64,000 nt of DNA from DATBLE01 sp963734065 (GCA_963734065.1 CAVTFN010000005.1:62001-126000), one strand, 5' to 3'. Numbered from the stretch's first letter, positions 51,944-62,196 are shown. The notes: generated by a model from the sequence alone, not told the origin. Program-made: numbers and translations.

Positions 51944-52085
51944 TATGGCGTGGGGTTATCGCGTGGGGGCATGGCGCGAGGTGTGTCGTGGGCTGAGGCG
52001 CTCGAGCGGGGAGTCGCGGCGGAGTCGGCGTCGGGCCGTGGCGGCTCCGGCCTCACGATGGCCGGCTCCCGCCGGTCGAGCCGGG

Positions 52086-53316
52086 CTAGGCGCGCAGGAA
52101 CGCGAGCACGGCGAGGACGCGACGGTGCGTGTCCGAGTCGGCGCCGAGCTGGAGCTTCCCGAAGATCGAGGTCACGTGCTTCTCGACCGCCCGCTCGGTG
52201 ACCACCAGCCGCTCGGCGATCGCGCTGTTCGACAGCCCCTCCGCCATCAGCTCCATGACCTCGCGCTCGCGCGGGGTCAGCTGCGAGATCGGGTCGTCGC
52301 GGCGGTGACGGCCGACCAGCTGCGAGACGACCGACGGGTCGAGCGCCGAGCCGCCCTCGCCGACGCGCTTGACGGCGGCGACGAACTCGGGGACGTCGGC
52401 GACGCGGTCCTTGAGCAGGTAGCCGACGCCCTCGGCGCTCTCGGAGAGCAGCTCGAGAGCGTAGGCGGGCTCGAGGTACTGGGAGAGGACGAGCACGCAC
52501 GTCTCGGGATGCCGGTCGCGGATCTCCTTCGCCGCCCGCAGGCCTTCGTCGGTCTGCGTCGGCGGCATCCTGATGTCCACGATCGCCACGTTCGGCTTGT
52601 ACGAGCGCACCTTCAGCATCAGCTCGTCGGCGTTGCCGGCCTGGCCGACGACCTCGAGCCCGGCGTCCTCGAGCAGCCGCGCGATCCCCTCACGGAGCAA
52701 CACGGAGTCCTCGGCCACGACCACCCGCATGGCGCCTGGGTTCGACGCCTCCTCGAGCATTCCCGCCGCCTCGGGGCCGAGTCGGAGCGGAGGGAAGTCC
52801 TGCCGCAGGCCGTCCGCGATCACCTGGTAGATCCGCTCCGGCTCGGGCAGCCCCTTGAACGGCTGCGAACCGAGGTCGATCACCTCGCTGCCGGCGAGCC
52901 GGTACGTGCGCTCGGAGAGCAGCACCTGCCCGCCGTGGCCGGCATCGCTGATCCGTGCGACGCGATGGACGTCCAGACCGACGTACGTCGATCCCTCGAC
53001 GGACGGCTCGCCGGTGTGCAGGCCCATACGCACGCGAACCTCGTTCCCTTCCGGCCACGGCGTGCGACGCGAGCGCCCGCTGCGCCTCGACGGCGCCGCG
53101 CACGGCGTCCCCGGCGTCGACGAAGACGAGGAGCATCTCGTCGCCGCGGCAGTCGATCTCGCTGCCGCCGGCGGCGACCACTGCATCCCGGACGAGCTGG
53201 CGGTGCTCCTCGAGCACGTCGACGTAGCCGCCCCCCAGGCGCCCGACGATGCCGGTCGATCCCTCGATGTCCGTGCAGAGCAGCGTGACCGTGCCTGTTG
53301 GGAGCGTGCGCGCCAT
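52086..53316 (-). CDS. Class III nucleotide cyclase fused to a NarL/LuxR-type response regulator
   Basis: About 410 residues in three parts. Residues 1-170 are an adenylate/guanylate cyclase catalytic domain: TVTLLCTDIEGSTGIVGRL (first metal Asp), EIDCRGDEMLLVF (second Asp), RVRMGLHTGEPSV and QVLLSERTYRLAG. Residues 215-330 are a receiver: MRVVVAEDSVLLREGIARLL, PNVAIVDIRMPPTQTDEGL (phospho-Asp) and GVGYLLKDRV (Lys). Residues 345-405 are a LuxR helix-turn-helix: LTPREREVMELMAEGLSNSA. The junction is in one uninterrupted frame. The only break is near 53065, inside the cyclase domain. It starts seven bases after the kinase gene. Confidence 0.9.
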
Positions 53317-53322
53317 GGCGGA

Positions 53323-56216
53323 CTAGATTAGAGCCTCTGAGAGCCAGAGCGGGCATGACACGGCGTCCGCGGGACGCGTCGTGCCCCGCGCGCTCGACTG
53401 CGCGCGCTCGTCACCTCGAGCTCGCCCTCGAGCGCCTCCACCCTGTCGGCGAGACCGCGCAGGCCCGAGCCTCGGGCCGGATCGGCGCCGCCGACGCCGT
53501 CGTCCTCGACCTCGACGACGACGCGGCCGTTCTGCCGCTCGCGCGCGGACCTCGACCGCCGAGGCTTCGGCGTACTTCGCGACGTTCGTCAGCGCCTCGG
53601 CGACGACGTAGTACGCGGCCGCCTCGACGGGACCCGGCAGGCGCTCCTCGAGATCGGCGGAGAGCTCGACGGGGAGCGGAGTGCGGGATGCCAGCGCCTC
53701 GAGCGCGGCGGGCAGCCCACGGTCGGTGAGCACGGCCGGGTGGATACCGCGGGCCAGCTCGCGGAGCTCGGCGAGCGCCTGCTGGAGCTCCTCGGTCGCG
53801 CCGCTGAGCAGCTGCTCGGCGCCGTCGGGGTCCTCGCGCAGGCGGGCCTGCGCGAGCCGGAGCGCGAGCGAGAGCGAGACGAGGCGCTGCTGAGCGCCGT
53901 CGTGCAGATTGCGCTCGAGGCGCATCCGCGCGTCGTCGGCCGCCTCGACGATGCGCGACCGGGAGGCGCGCAGCTCGGCCTCCTGCGCGTTCCGCTCGGT
54001 CACATCCGTGCCGCAGACGATGTACTTGCCGCTGAAGGCGCCGAGCGGCCGCAGCCACCACGCGACGATCCGCCAGGTGCCGGACTTGCCGATCCAGGCG
54101 GTCTCGTGCTCGACGCTCACGCCGGTCTCGACCTGCTCCTCGAACGCACGCCGGACCTCGTCGACCAGCTCCGGAGGAGCGACGAGGTCCCAGAACTTCG
54201 CGCCGATCGACTCCTCGTCGGTGTAGCCGGTGAGCTCGCGGAAGGCGTAGTTGACGCCCTCGACCGTGACCGTCCCGTCCCGCTCGACGGCGATCAGCAG
54301 GCTCGGCGTCGCCCGGGCGACGACGGCGAGGAAGTCGCGCTGGGCCATCAGCTCCTCGCGCTGGCCGACGAGTTCCGTCAGATCCTGGCCGCAGATCAGG
54401 AGAAAGACGTTGCCGTCGCCGCCGATCACACGCCTGACAGACGCGTCGATCACCAGCCGCCTCCCGTCCGCCGCCTGCCATTCGGCGCGGCCCTCGATCT
54501 GGGTCTCGCCCGCGTTCATGCGCGCGCAGTACCCCTGCGCCACCGGTTGCTGGTCCTCCGGGAGGAAGACCTCCCACCAGAGCTTCCCGCGGACGCGCTC
54601 GTCGTCGGGTATCCCGAACAGCTCCTGGGCCGAGTCGTTGAACCGCACGATCCGGCCGTCGGTGTCGACGAGCAGGAAGACCACAGGGGCGACATTGACC
54701 ACGTCGCGCGTGAACTTCTGCTCGCGCTCGAGGGTCTCGAGCTTGTGCGACAGCTCCTCCTCGAGGCGGGTGCGGTCGGTGAAGTCGCGGACGATCACGA
54801 CCACCTCGTCGTCTCCGGAGGGGACGAACCGCCCCTCGAAGTCGCGCTCCTCGCCCTCGATCGTCAGCCGGTACTCGACCGTCTGCACGCCCCGCGCGGC
54901 CGGGACGGCCAGTGCCCGCACGAACTGGGAGGCGACATCGGGCGGCAGGATCTCGCGCACGTTGCTGCCGACGATCTCCTCTGTCGAGCGGACGAGCGAC
55001 TCCCGCCGGCCCTTCGCCTCGAGGTACGTCCCGTCCCGGGCGATCCGGAACATCAGGTCCGGGATCGCGTCGAGCAGCGCGCGGCTGCGGGTCTCGCTGC
55101 GCTGAAGGGCCTGGCGGCCGCGATCCTTCTCGATCGCGAGCCGCGCCGCGGAGACGACCTCCTCGAGCAGGCCCCGCTGGTGCAGGAGCGCTGCGTCGTG
55201 GACGAGCGCGGCGAGCGGGTGCCCGTCCGACTCGCGGTCGATGCGCGTGGTCACACGGCGCGACGTGTCCGGCTGGAGCTCGACCGGGTTCCCGCGGGCG
55301 TCGACGTAGCCGTCGAGCTCGTCCAGCCAGGTGAGGAAGTGCAGCGTCGGGTCGCCGAGGACGTTGCGGAGCCCCTCCTGCGCCTGCTCCGGCGTCGGCT
55401 CGTCGGGTACCTCGCGGAGCAAACGGGCCGCGGCGCGGTAGAGCCGGTCGCGCAGCAACCCTGCGAGGAAGAAGAGCGGGACGGTGCCGAAGGCGATGAA
55501 CGCGACGACCCCGAGGACGCTCCCACCCCGGTCGGAGAACGACGCGACCACGAACAGGGCTCCGACGAGGGCGACGGTGATCCCGCCGGAGAGATAGACC
55601 GGCCCGAGGATGCGCCGCTGGGCGGGTGTCGCTCCGCGCCAGCGCCGGATCAGCAGGACGATCACCCCGACGAAGATCGCGCCGCCGACCACCGTGAACG
55701 AGCGCCTGGAACACGTCGGCGACCGACCGGCTGTCGTGGATCACGTAGGGGTTGGCCGGGACAGTCGTCGCAGCCGGACGTGTGCCTGGTGAAGAGGGCG
55801 GGCAGGACGTTCGCGACCAGGGCGATCACCCAGACGGCGACCACCGTCCTGCGCTCGAGCTTCGTCCCGAGCCGGCCGTCCGGGAAGGCGAGCATCAGGT
55901 GGACGAACGCGGCGAGGAACAGGCTGCCGGCGAAGGCGCCGAGCCCGTAGACCCAGCCGTCGTTCGCCTCCCAGAGCGCACTCAGCATCCACAGGAAGCC
56001 GACGAGGACGAGCAGGCGGCCCGTTCCGTTTGCCGGTCGGAGCGTCCAGGCGATCAGGCCGCTGACGACGAACGAGAGCCCGATCACCGGGAAGGCGATC
56101 GCCAGGGAAATGGGGCTCGACTCGTGGTCCGAGCGGGCTGCGATCACGGCCGTCCCGGCCGCGACCAGGAGCATCAGTGGGAACAGCCCGAACCAGAGCC
56201 GGTGGGAGAGGCGCAT
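53323..56216 (-). CDS. Membrane-bound multi-PAS histidine kinase (HisKA_3 family)
   Basis: About 960 residues. The N-terminal 240 residues form some eight transmembrane helices (PLMLLVAAGTAVIAA, SLFLAAFVHLMLAF and others). After a linker come three PAS domains: ALLDAIPDLMFRIARDGTYL, VVFLLVDTDGRIVRFNDSAQ and LLIAVERDGTVTVEGVNYAF. The dimerisation helix is LERNLHDGAQQRLVSLSLAL, with the phospho-acceptor His of the NarX/DesK type. It is followed by AAYYVVAEALTNVAKYAEAS (N box) and a G-box region broken by a shift. Breaks are near 55745, 55705 and 53560-53400. It is flanked by a receiver gene and the cyclase-regulator gene. Confidence 0.92.
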
Positions 56217-56572
56217 CAGCGGTCGCAGATCAATGCCGTGACGGCCTCGCCCGAGAGCTCGCTCTTCGGGACGAAGCCGCAGGCGCCGCTGCCCTCGACC
56301 AGAGGGCCGAAGTCGGAGCCGTCACGGCTCGAGACGAGGACGACGCAGGTGTCGCCGTCGTTCGTCATCAGGCGGCGGGTGACCTCGAACCCGTCGAGGT
56401 CCGGGAGCTGCACGTCCAGCAGGATCACGTCCGGATGCAGGCGGCCTGCTGCGGCGATCGCCGACTCACCGTCCTCCGCCTCGCCGGCGACTTCGAACCC
56501 GTCCGCCTCCAGGATCGCCCTGGCGCTGGCACGGAAGCTCGGATGATCGTCGACGATCAAGACTGTGGGCAC
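56216..56572 (-). CDS. Stand-alone response-regulator receiver domain
   Basis: A CheY-like protein of about 118 residues with VPTVLIVDDHPSFRASARAI (acidic pocket), PDVILLDVQLPDLDGFEVTR (phospho-Asp), CVVLVSSRDGSD (Ser/Thr position) and GACGFVPKSELSG (Lys). It has no output domain: the frame stops at ALICDR, where the kinase ATG begins (TGATG overlap). The GTG at 56572 or 56578 is the likely start since the longer frame lacks family similarity. It probably takes phosphate from or modulates the kinase. Confidence 0.87.
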   Translation of the reverse strand: MPTVLIVDDHPSFRASARAILEADGFEVAGEAEDGESAIAAAGRLHPDVILLDVQLPDLDGFEVTRRLMTNDGDTCVVLVSSRDGSDFGPLVEGSGACGFVPKSELSGEAVTALICDR

Positions 56573-56579
56573 GCCCACA

Positions 56580-56855
56580 TCGTGGCACAGCTCCATTTCG
56601 GCGCGCCATACGGCTAGCCACACCATTCGACGCTCGCTCCGCTCGCTTCACGGGGGAAACGGCCACGCACGCGGAGCGTGCCCAGAAGCAGAGCCCCCCA
56701 AGCGGGGCGCCGCCGGCGCCCCGTGGGCCCCCTTCCCCCGCTCTTGTCCTCGGCTTCGCCTCGGCAATTGCGCCCTTTCCCTAGCTGCGGCGTGGGCCGC
56801 GCCGCGCATGTCGGGCGCGGCGGCGAACGGCGCAGCGTCGCGGCGCTGATGTCGA
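56580..56855. other. Intergenic region with hairpins and copy B of a dispersed repeat
   Basis: About 275 bases without a convincing gene. It contains CGCTCGCTCCGCTCGCTTCAC, then the hairpin GGGGCGCC-GCC-GGCGCCCC at 56693-56711. It also holds the repeat blocks described at 56653. A frame from the EF-G-like gene stays open through it to 56648, which I judge to be chance. Confidence 0.5.
56653..56830. repeat. Copy B of a dispersed intergenic repeat
   Basis: GGGGGAAACGGCC opens it, CTTCCCCCGCTC lies in the middle, and CATGTCGGGCGCGGCGGCG is near the end. These are the three blocks, in the same order, of the stretch between tRNA-Leu and pfk (36697-36800). The spacing is longer here because of an inserted hairpin. 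Confidence 0.5.
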
Positions 56856-58688
56856 TCACGGTCGTTTCGCCCGCGCCGAACGGGCCGCTCGCCGGTGACG
56901 GGGCGGTATCCGACGAAGTCCGAGTCGAAAACACCCTCGCCGCCCGTCAGCACCGGCAGCTGCCGCTGGAGCTCCTGGACCCGGGCGGCGGGGAGCTCCG
57001 CCTCGACGATCGCACGACTCGTCTCGGCCGACGGCGTCTGCCCGGACGCGCCGAGACGGCCCAGCGCGCTGAGCAACAGCACCGGTGGAGCGGCCGGGAC
57101 CTCGAGCCGGACTCGGAGGACGGGCTCGCAGACGTCGTCCGCGCCCGCTCGAGCGCCTGCCGTACGACGATCGGCGTCAGCTTGCGGAAATCGGCGGCCG
57201 TGCTCAACGGGCCGCGGGTCGCGGCCGGGCCGTCGGGCGACTGGTAGGTGCACCGATTCATCGTCACGACGCAGTCGGTGACCTGCCAGCCGGCCAGGCC
57301 CTCCCGGAGGGCATCGCTCACGTACCGGGCCATGCTGTCCCTGAATGCCTCGAGCGTCTTGTAGACGTACAGCGGTACCGATCGGGGATCGACGTCGAGC
57401 TTGAAGGCCGCACCCGACCCGATGCGTGCCGGGTCGACGCGCAGGCCGATCGTGGCCGCGAAAGGGTTCGACGCGGCGTGGAGGATCTCGACGGCCTCGC
57501 CCGTGCCGAAGGGCCGCTCCACGCAGATCACGGTCGTCTCGCGGAACGTGACGCCGAGGCCGTAATCGCTCGCGAGAGTCGCCTGGATCACCTCTTTCTG
57601 CACCTCCCCGTAGAGCGAGACCGAGAGCTCTTCCCATTCGTCCTGGCGGACATCGATCAGCGGGTCCTGCTCGGCGAGCTGGCCCAGCGCGAGACGGAGG
57701 CGGGCGCCGTCGGTCGCGTCGACGGGAACCACCACGGTCTCGAGGGTCGGAGGCGCGAAGTGGTGCTCCGGCACCGCAGGCGGCTCGCCGATCGGGTCGC
57801 CGATCCGCAGCTCGGCGAGACCCCGCAGCTTCGCGATCTGGCCCGCGACGACGCAATCGCGGCGGGCGGCGCCGCCGTCGGCGAAGACGTGGATCGCCGT
57901 CACCTTGCCCTCGGACAGGCGGTCGCGCACCCGCAAGGTGCCCGAGAACATGCGCACGTACGCGACCCGCCCGCCGTCCGGGTCGCGCTCGATCTTGAAG
58001 ACGCGGCCCGAGACCGGCCCGGCCGGATCTCCGGCGGCTGCAGGCAGCAGACCGGCGACGCCCGCCTTCAGCGACTCGATGCCGGCGCCGGTCAGCGCCG
58101 AACCGAAGTACACGGGGTGCAGAAGAGCGCAGCGCGACCGCTCCACGAGCTCCTCGTCGGCCGGACCGTACGCCGCGAACGACGCGGCCGCAGTGCCGAG
58201 ATCGGCCGGCGCGCCCATGGCGAAGACCGCCGGCGTCAGCCGCTCCTCGATCGCGGCGAGCGTCCGCTCGGCGTCCGCCCCGCGCCGGTCGATCTTGTTC
58301 ACGAAGATCAGCGTCGGCACGCCCAGCCGCTGCAGCGCCCGCATCAGCAGGGGCGTCTGCGGCTGGACACCCTCGACGGCCGAGATCACGAGCACCGCCC
58401 CGTCGAGCACGCCGAGCACCCGCTCCACCTCGGCGATGAAGTCCGGGTGGCCGGGGGTGTCGATCAGGTTGACGATGACGCCGTCGAGCGACGAACGAGA
58501 CGACGGCGGACTTGATCGTGATCCCGCGCTGCCGCTCGAGCGCGAGCGTGTCGGTCTGCGTCGTGCCGTGCGTCGACGCTGCCGGGCTCGTCGATGACGC
58601 CGGCGGCATGGAGCAGCCGCTCGGTGAGAGTCGTCTTACCGGCGTCTACATGCGCCAGGATCCCGAGGTTCAGCGTTGGCTCCGACAA
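56856..58688 (-). CDS. EF-G-like ribosomal-protection GTPase (TetM/OtrA family)
   Basis: A translation GTPase of about 610 residues: LNLGILAHVDAGKTTLTERL (G1), TDTLALERQRGITIKSAVVS (G2), LIDTPGHPDF (G3), TLIFVNKIDRRGADAER (G4). Then come domain II (GRVFKIERDPDGGRVAYVRM), domains III-IV (YGEVQKEVIQATLASDYGLG) and a C-terminal part with EGVFDSDFVGYRPVTGE. It is shorter than EF-G and follows the Tet(M)/Otr(A) domain plan. Tetracycline resistance is possible but unproven. The start is TTG 58688. The end is uncertain: TGA at 56856 needs one base corrected, while the uncorrected frame runs to 56648. Confidence 0.8.
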
Positions 58689-58781
58689 GGTTCATACCCT
58701 CCGAATAGGTCACAAAGGCCATTCCGTTGGAGATGAACCTGGGCCCCACTTCGCCCTCCTCGGTCGCTGACGACGCGATCG

Positions 58782-59642
58782 CTACAGGCCGAGGCGCTCG
58801 AGCATCGCCTCGTCGCGCCGCCAGTTCGGGCGCACCTTCACCTGCAGCTCGAGGAAGATCGTCTGGCCGAGCAGCTGCTCGATCTCCGGCCGGGCGCCGG
58901 CGCCGATCTCGCGCACCATCGCGCCGCCCTTGCCGACCAGGATCTCTTCTGCGACTCGGTCTCGACGAAGAGGTTCGCGCGCACGAGCTTGTCCTCGATC
59001 TCCTCGACCTCGACCGAGACCGCGTGCGGCACCTCCTCCTTCGTCAGCCGGAGCGCCTGCTCGCGGACGAGCTCGGCGATCTGCGTCTCGACCGAGAGGT
59101 CGGTGCGCTGCTCCGGCGGGAAGTAGAGCGGCCCTTCGGGAAGGAGCCCGACGAGCTCGTCGCGGAGCTCGCCGATGCCGTCGCCGGTCTTCGCGCTGAC
59201 CGGATGCAGCGCGTGGAACTCGCCGAGCACGGCCGCGGTCTGCATCTGCGAGGCGATGTGGCCGGGCTTCAGCCGGTCGACCTTGTTGACGGCGATCACG
59301 ACCGGGACGCCGAGCGCGAAGACGCGCGAGGCGATGAAGCGGTCGCCGGCGCCGATCCGCTCGCGCGCGTCGACGACGAACAGCACGGCGTCGACGTCCT
59401 CGAACGAGGCGTCGACGGTGCGCTGCATGTGCTCGGTGAGCGGGTCGCGGGGCCGCTGGAAGCCCGGCAGGTCGGCGAGCACGAGCTGGTAGTCGTCGCC
59501 GTTGGCGATCCCGAAGATGCGCCGCCGGGTCGTCTGCGGCTTGTCGGAGACGATCGCCACCTTGCCGCCGCAGAGCGCGTTGACGAGCGTGGACTTGCCG
59601 ACGTTCGGGCCGTCCGGCGACGGCGACGAAGCCGGATTTCAT
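58782..59642 (-). CDS. era: GTPase Era
   Basis: Era binds 16S rRNA and aids 30S assembly. The G1 loop VAGRPNVGKSTLVNALCGGK follows MKSGFVA at the start, with a break inside it near 59615. KVAIVSDKPQTTRRRIFGIA is G2, VLADLPGFQRPRDPLTEHMQ is G3, and VIAVNKVDRLKPGHI is G4. The C-terminal KH domain reads ILVGKGGAMVREIGAGARPE, then VKVRPNWRRDEAMLERLGL. About 286 residues. A second break lies near 58952. It overlaps the cdd stop (TGATG). Confidence 0.95.
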   Translation of the reverse strand: MKSGFVAVAGRPERRQVHARQRALRRQGGDRLRQAADDPAAHLRDRQRRRLPARARRPAGLPAAPRPAHRAHAAHRRRLVRGRRRRAVRRRRARADRRRRPLHRLARLRARRPGRDRRQQGRPAEARPHRLADADRGRARRVPRAASGQREDRRRHRRAPRRARRAPSRRAALLPAGAAHRPLGRDADRRARPRAGAPADEGGGAARGLGRGRGDRGQARAREPLRRDRVAEEILVGKGGAMVREIGAGARPEIEQLLGQTIFLELQVKVRPNWRRDEAMLERLGL

Positions 59643-60018
59643 CAGCAGAACGAACGTGTCCGGCAGCAGCTCGGCCGGCGTGTGCTCGACCAGCTCGCCG
59701 TCGCCCGTCGCGTAGACCACGCGGTCGACCCCGAACTCGACGTGCCACTGGCGGCAGCCGCCGCACGGCGAGGCGTTGATCACCGAGCAGGTCGAAGTCG
59801 CCCGGCTTGTACCCGGCGGTGACGGCGGCGACGTAGGCGCTCTTCTCGCCGCAGACGCCGAGCGGGTAGGCGGCGTTCTCGACGTTGACGCCCTCGAACA
59901 GCGTCCCGTCGCGGGCGCGCAGCACCGCCCCGACGAGGAAGTTCGAGTACGGCGCATACGCCCGCTCGCTTCAGCTCGGCGTGCGCCGGTAGAGCTCGCG
60001 TTCGACGTCGCCGATCAA
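59642..60018 (-). CDS. cdd: Cytidine deaminase
   Basis: Cdd hydrolyses cytidine to uridine with a zinc ion. Motifs are RAYAPYSNFLVGAVLRARDG, LFEGVNVENAAYPLGVCGEK (zinc Cys and catalytic Glu) and NASPCGGCRQWHVEF (two zinc Cys), ending AELLPDTFVLL. About 125 residues. The start is probably the TTG at 60018 (LIGDVERELYRR), which overlaps the stop of the DgkA-PAP2 gene. Breaks are near 59975, 59957, 59785 and 59650. It is coupled to era. Confidence 0.85.
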
Positions 60019-60826
60019 AAGAAGAGCTGGAAGACGACGAGGGTGATGCGCGCGCCGAGCAGCGCCGCCGTAGACGACCTCGAGCGTCGAGTGGATGCCC
60101 GACTCGATCCGCGTCTGGGCGACGAGCACCGCCACGCGAACATGATCGTCGAAACGAAGAACCGGTGCTCGTCGGGCCGAGCGATGAGCGTGACCGCCAT
60201 CCAGGCCGCGAAGGCGACCGCGGCGTGGCCGGACGGCAGCCCGCCGCGCAGCGGCGTGCCGCGGCCGGTGAGCGCCTTCGTCGCGATCACGATGATGATC
60301 ACGAGGATCAGCGCGATGACCGTCAGCTTGACCGGCGCGTCGCGCAGCCGGTCGAGGAAGTTCGTGGTCGACTCGCTGACGTGGCCGGAGAAGACGAGGT
60401 AGCCGACGGCGATCGCGTTGATCGACGCGATCAGCACGGCGCCGGCGGCGATGTCCTTCGCCAGCTTCGCGCAGCGGGTCGAACGAGCTGGTGGCGACGT
60501 CGATCGCCGCCTCGATCGCCGTGTTGACCATCTCGGCGATCGAGCACGAACGCGATCGCGAGCAGCAGCGACGAGCAGCTCGATCCGGTCGACGCCGAGC
60601 CAGAGCGCCGACGACCAGGACGGCCGCCGCCGCCGCGAAGTGGATGCGCATGTTCCGCTGCGTGCGGAGGACGTGGATGATCCCCTCGAACGCGTAGTTG
60701 AAGCTCTCGACGAGCGGGATGCGCGGCGGCCCTCGCCGGTGCCGGGCAGCAGCGGCGCCGGCGCCGTTCGCGGCCCGGCTGCGTCGCAGCCGCTCGCGGA
60801 GCGGGGCATCCGGCTGCGGTGCTCAC
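60015..60826 (-). CDS. Fused diacylglycerol/undecaprenol kinase and PAP2 phosphatase
   Basis: About 270 residues joining two opposing activities. The N-terminal part is DgkA-like: FNYAFEGIIHVLRTQRNMRI, then AEMVNTAIEAAIDVATSSFD with metal-binding glutamates. The C-terminal part is a PAP2 phosphatase: VKLTVIALILVIIIVIATKA, then GLPSGHAAVAFAAWMAVTLI (phosphatase motif 2) and RIESGIHSTLEVVYGA (motif 3). Six or seven helices cross the membrane. The lipid is probably diacylglycerol or undecaprenol. The GTG overlaps the ybeY stop. There are five or more breaks. Confidence 0.85.
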
Positions 60827-61202
60827 GTCGCCAGCGCCCGTTCGCGCTGCTCCATCTCGGGCCCGTGGTCGTAGCCGAGCAGGTGCAGCAGGCCGTGCAC
60901 GAGCGGACGCGCGCCAGTCGTCGCCGACCACCTGCGGGCAGAGGACGACGTCGCCGAGCTGGCGCGGCAGGCCCGTCCGGCAGGTCGTCGCGGCCGTCGA
61001 TCGGGAACGAGAGCACGTCGGTCGCCTCGTCGATGCCGAGGTGCTCGCGCTTGAGCGCGCGGCTCTCGTCCGGGCCGACGAAGGCGATGCCGAGCTCGCC
61101 GTCGTCGATGCCCTCCGCCGCGAGGACGCGACGGGCCAGCTCGGCGGCGGCCTCCTCGTCGACCTCGACGCCGCTGCGGTTGTCGACCTCGATCTCGAGC
61201 AT
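60823..61202 (-). CDS. ybeY: Endoribonuclease YbeY
   Basis: YbeY is a zinc-dependent RNase for rRNA maturation. MLEIEVDNRSGVEVDEEAAA starts it, GELGIAFVGPDESRALKREH follows, then TDVLSFPIDGRDDLPDG, GDVVLCPQVVGDDW and the metal site LVHGLLHLLGYDHGPEMEQR. About 126 residues. Breaks are near 60978 and 60905. It lies seven bases after phoH, the standard phoH-ybeY-dgkA-cdd-era order. Confidence 0.93.
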
Positions 61203-61208
61203 CGGCGC

Positions 61209-62169
61209 TCACGCGCGGCGCTCGGTGCCCGTCGCCTCGGCGTGCTTCCGGTAGGCCTCGACGATCCGCTGCACCAGCTTGTGGCGGACGACGTCGGCGT
61301 TCGAGAACGCACGAACGCGATCCCTCGATCGACGCCGAGGATGTCCCGGCACTGTGATGCAGCCCCGAGGCCTGGTCGCGCGGCAGGTCGATCTGCGTGA
61401 CGTCGCCGGTGACGACCACCTTCGAGCCGAAGCCGAGCCGCGTCAGGAACATCTGCATCTGCTCGGGGCTCGTGTTCTGCGCCTCGTCGAGGATGATGAA
61501 GGAGTCGTTCAGCGTGCGGCCGCGCATGAACGCGAGCGGCGCGACCTCGATCATGCCCTTCTCCATGTACGCGGTCAGCCGGTCGGCGTCGAGCATGTCG
61601 TAGAGCGCGTCGAACAGCGGGCGCAGGTACGGGTCGACCTTGGCGAGCAGGTCGCCGGGCAGGAAGCCGAGCCGCTCGCCGGCCTCGACCGCCGGCCGCG
61701 TGAGGATGATGCGCGCCGACCTCGCGCTCGAGCAGCGCCGCGACCGCGAGCGCCATCGCGAGGTAGGTCTTGCCGGTGCCGGCGGGGCCGATCGCCGAAC
61801 GTGACCGTGTCGTCGCGGATCGCGTCGACGTAGCGCTTCTGGCTGACCGTCTTCGGCGAGATCTTCTTGCCGCGGTGGCGCCAGACGACGTCGTCGAAGA
61901 CGTCGCGGATGTCCTCGGCCTGGTCGAGCACGCCGAGCACCGCGTCGACCGTGCCGGGGCCGATCTCGTGGCCGCCTTCGACCAGCTCGACGAGCTCGTC
62001 GACGACCGCGCGCGCCTCGGCGACGCTCGTCGTCGCCCTCGAGCGTGAGCTGGTTGCCGCGCAGGCGGATCGTGCAGTGCAGCCGCTCGCGCAGCGCGCC
62101 GAGCACGCCGTCGCCGACGCCCGCCAGCTCGGCGGCGACGTCGTTCGAGATCGAGAGAACTTCCTGCAA
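61209..62169 (-). CDS. phoH: PhoH-like ATPase
   Basis: A PhoH-family P-loop ATPase/RNA helicase-like protein of about 320 residues. The N-terminal KH-like part reads GVGDGVLGALRERLHCTIRL. Then come ISPKTVSQKRYVDAIRDDTV, AIGPAGTGKTYLAMALAVAA (Walker A), IILTRPAVEAGERLGFLPGD, NDSFIILDEAQNTSPEQMQM (Walker B) and VVVTGDVTQIDLPRDQASGL. The TTG at 62169 (LQEVLSISNDVAAEL) is the likely start. Breaks are near 62035, 61797, 61718, 61355 and 61310. Confidence 0.92.
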
Positions 62170-62181
62170 CGCGGCACAGTG

Positions 62182-62187
62182 TAGGCT
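62182..62187 (+). promoter_or_regulatory. TAGGCT -10 box of the Dabb gene
   Basis: TAGGCT lies nine bases before the ATG at 62197, in the 27-base space between the divergent phoH and Dabb starts. Confidence 0.45.
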
Positions 62188-62196
62188 CGCCCCGCG

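Larger units (their letters stand above)
51749..52085. other. Leader/intergenic region upstream of the FAD oxidoreductase
   Basis: No gene is seen in this stretch. It contains the leader box at 51829, the direct repeat ATCGGCAC-GAA-ATCGGCAC near 51857, and a perfect palindrome at 51925-51943. It separates the signalling operon from the FAD oxidoreductase gene, both on the minus strand. Confidence 0.5.

Noticed and set aside
53740..55950. A 736-codon open frame on the plus strand opposite the histidine kinase
   Set aside because: It is antisense to a well-supported kinase, has a repetitive Arg/Glu/Asp-rich translation and no motif. Long antisense frames are expected at this G+C content.
56648..56855. 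C-terminal extension of the EF-G-like GTPase to 56648
   Set aside because: The translation beyond the family-like end is Arg/Ala-rich, crosses hairpins and a dispersed repeat, and has no similarity to domain V. A one-base correction gives a stop at 56856.
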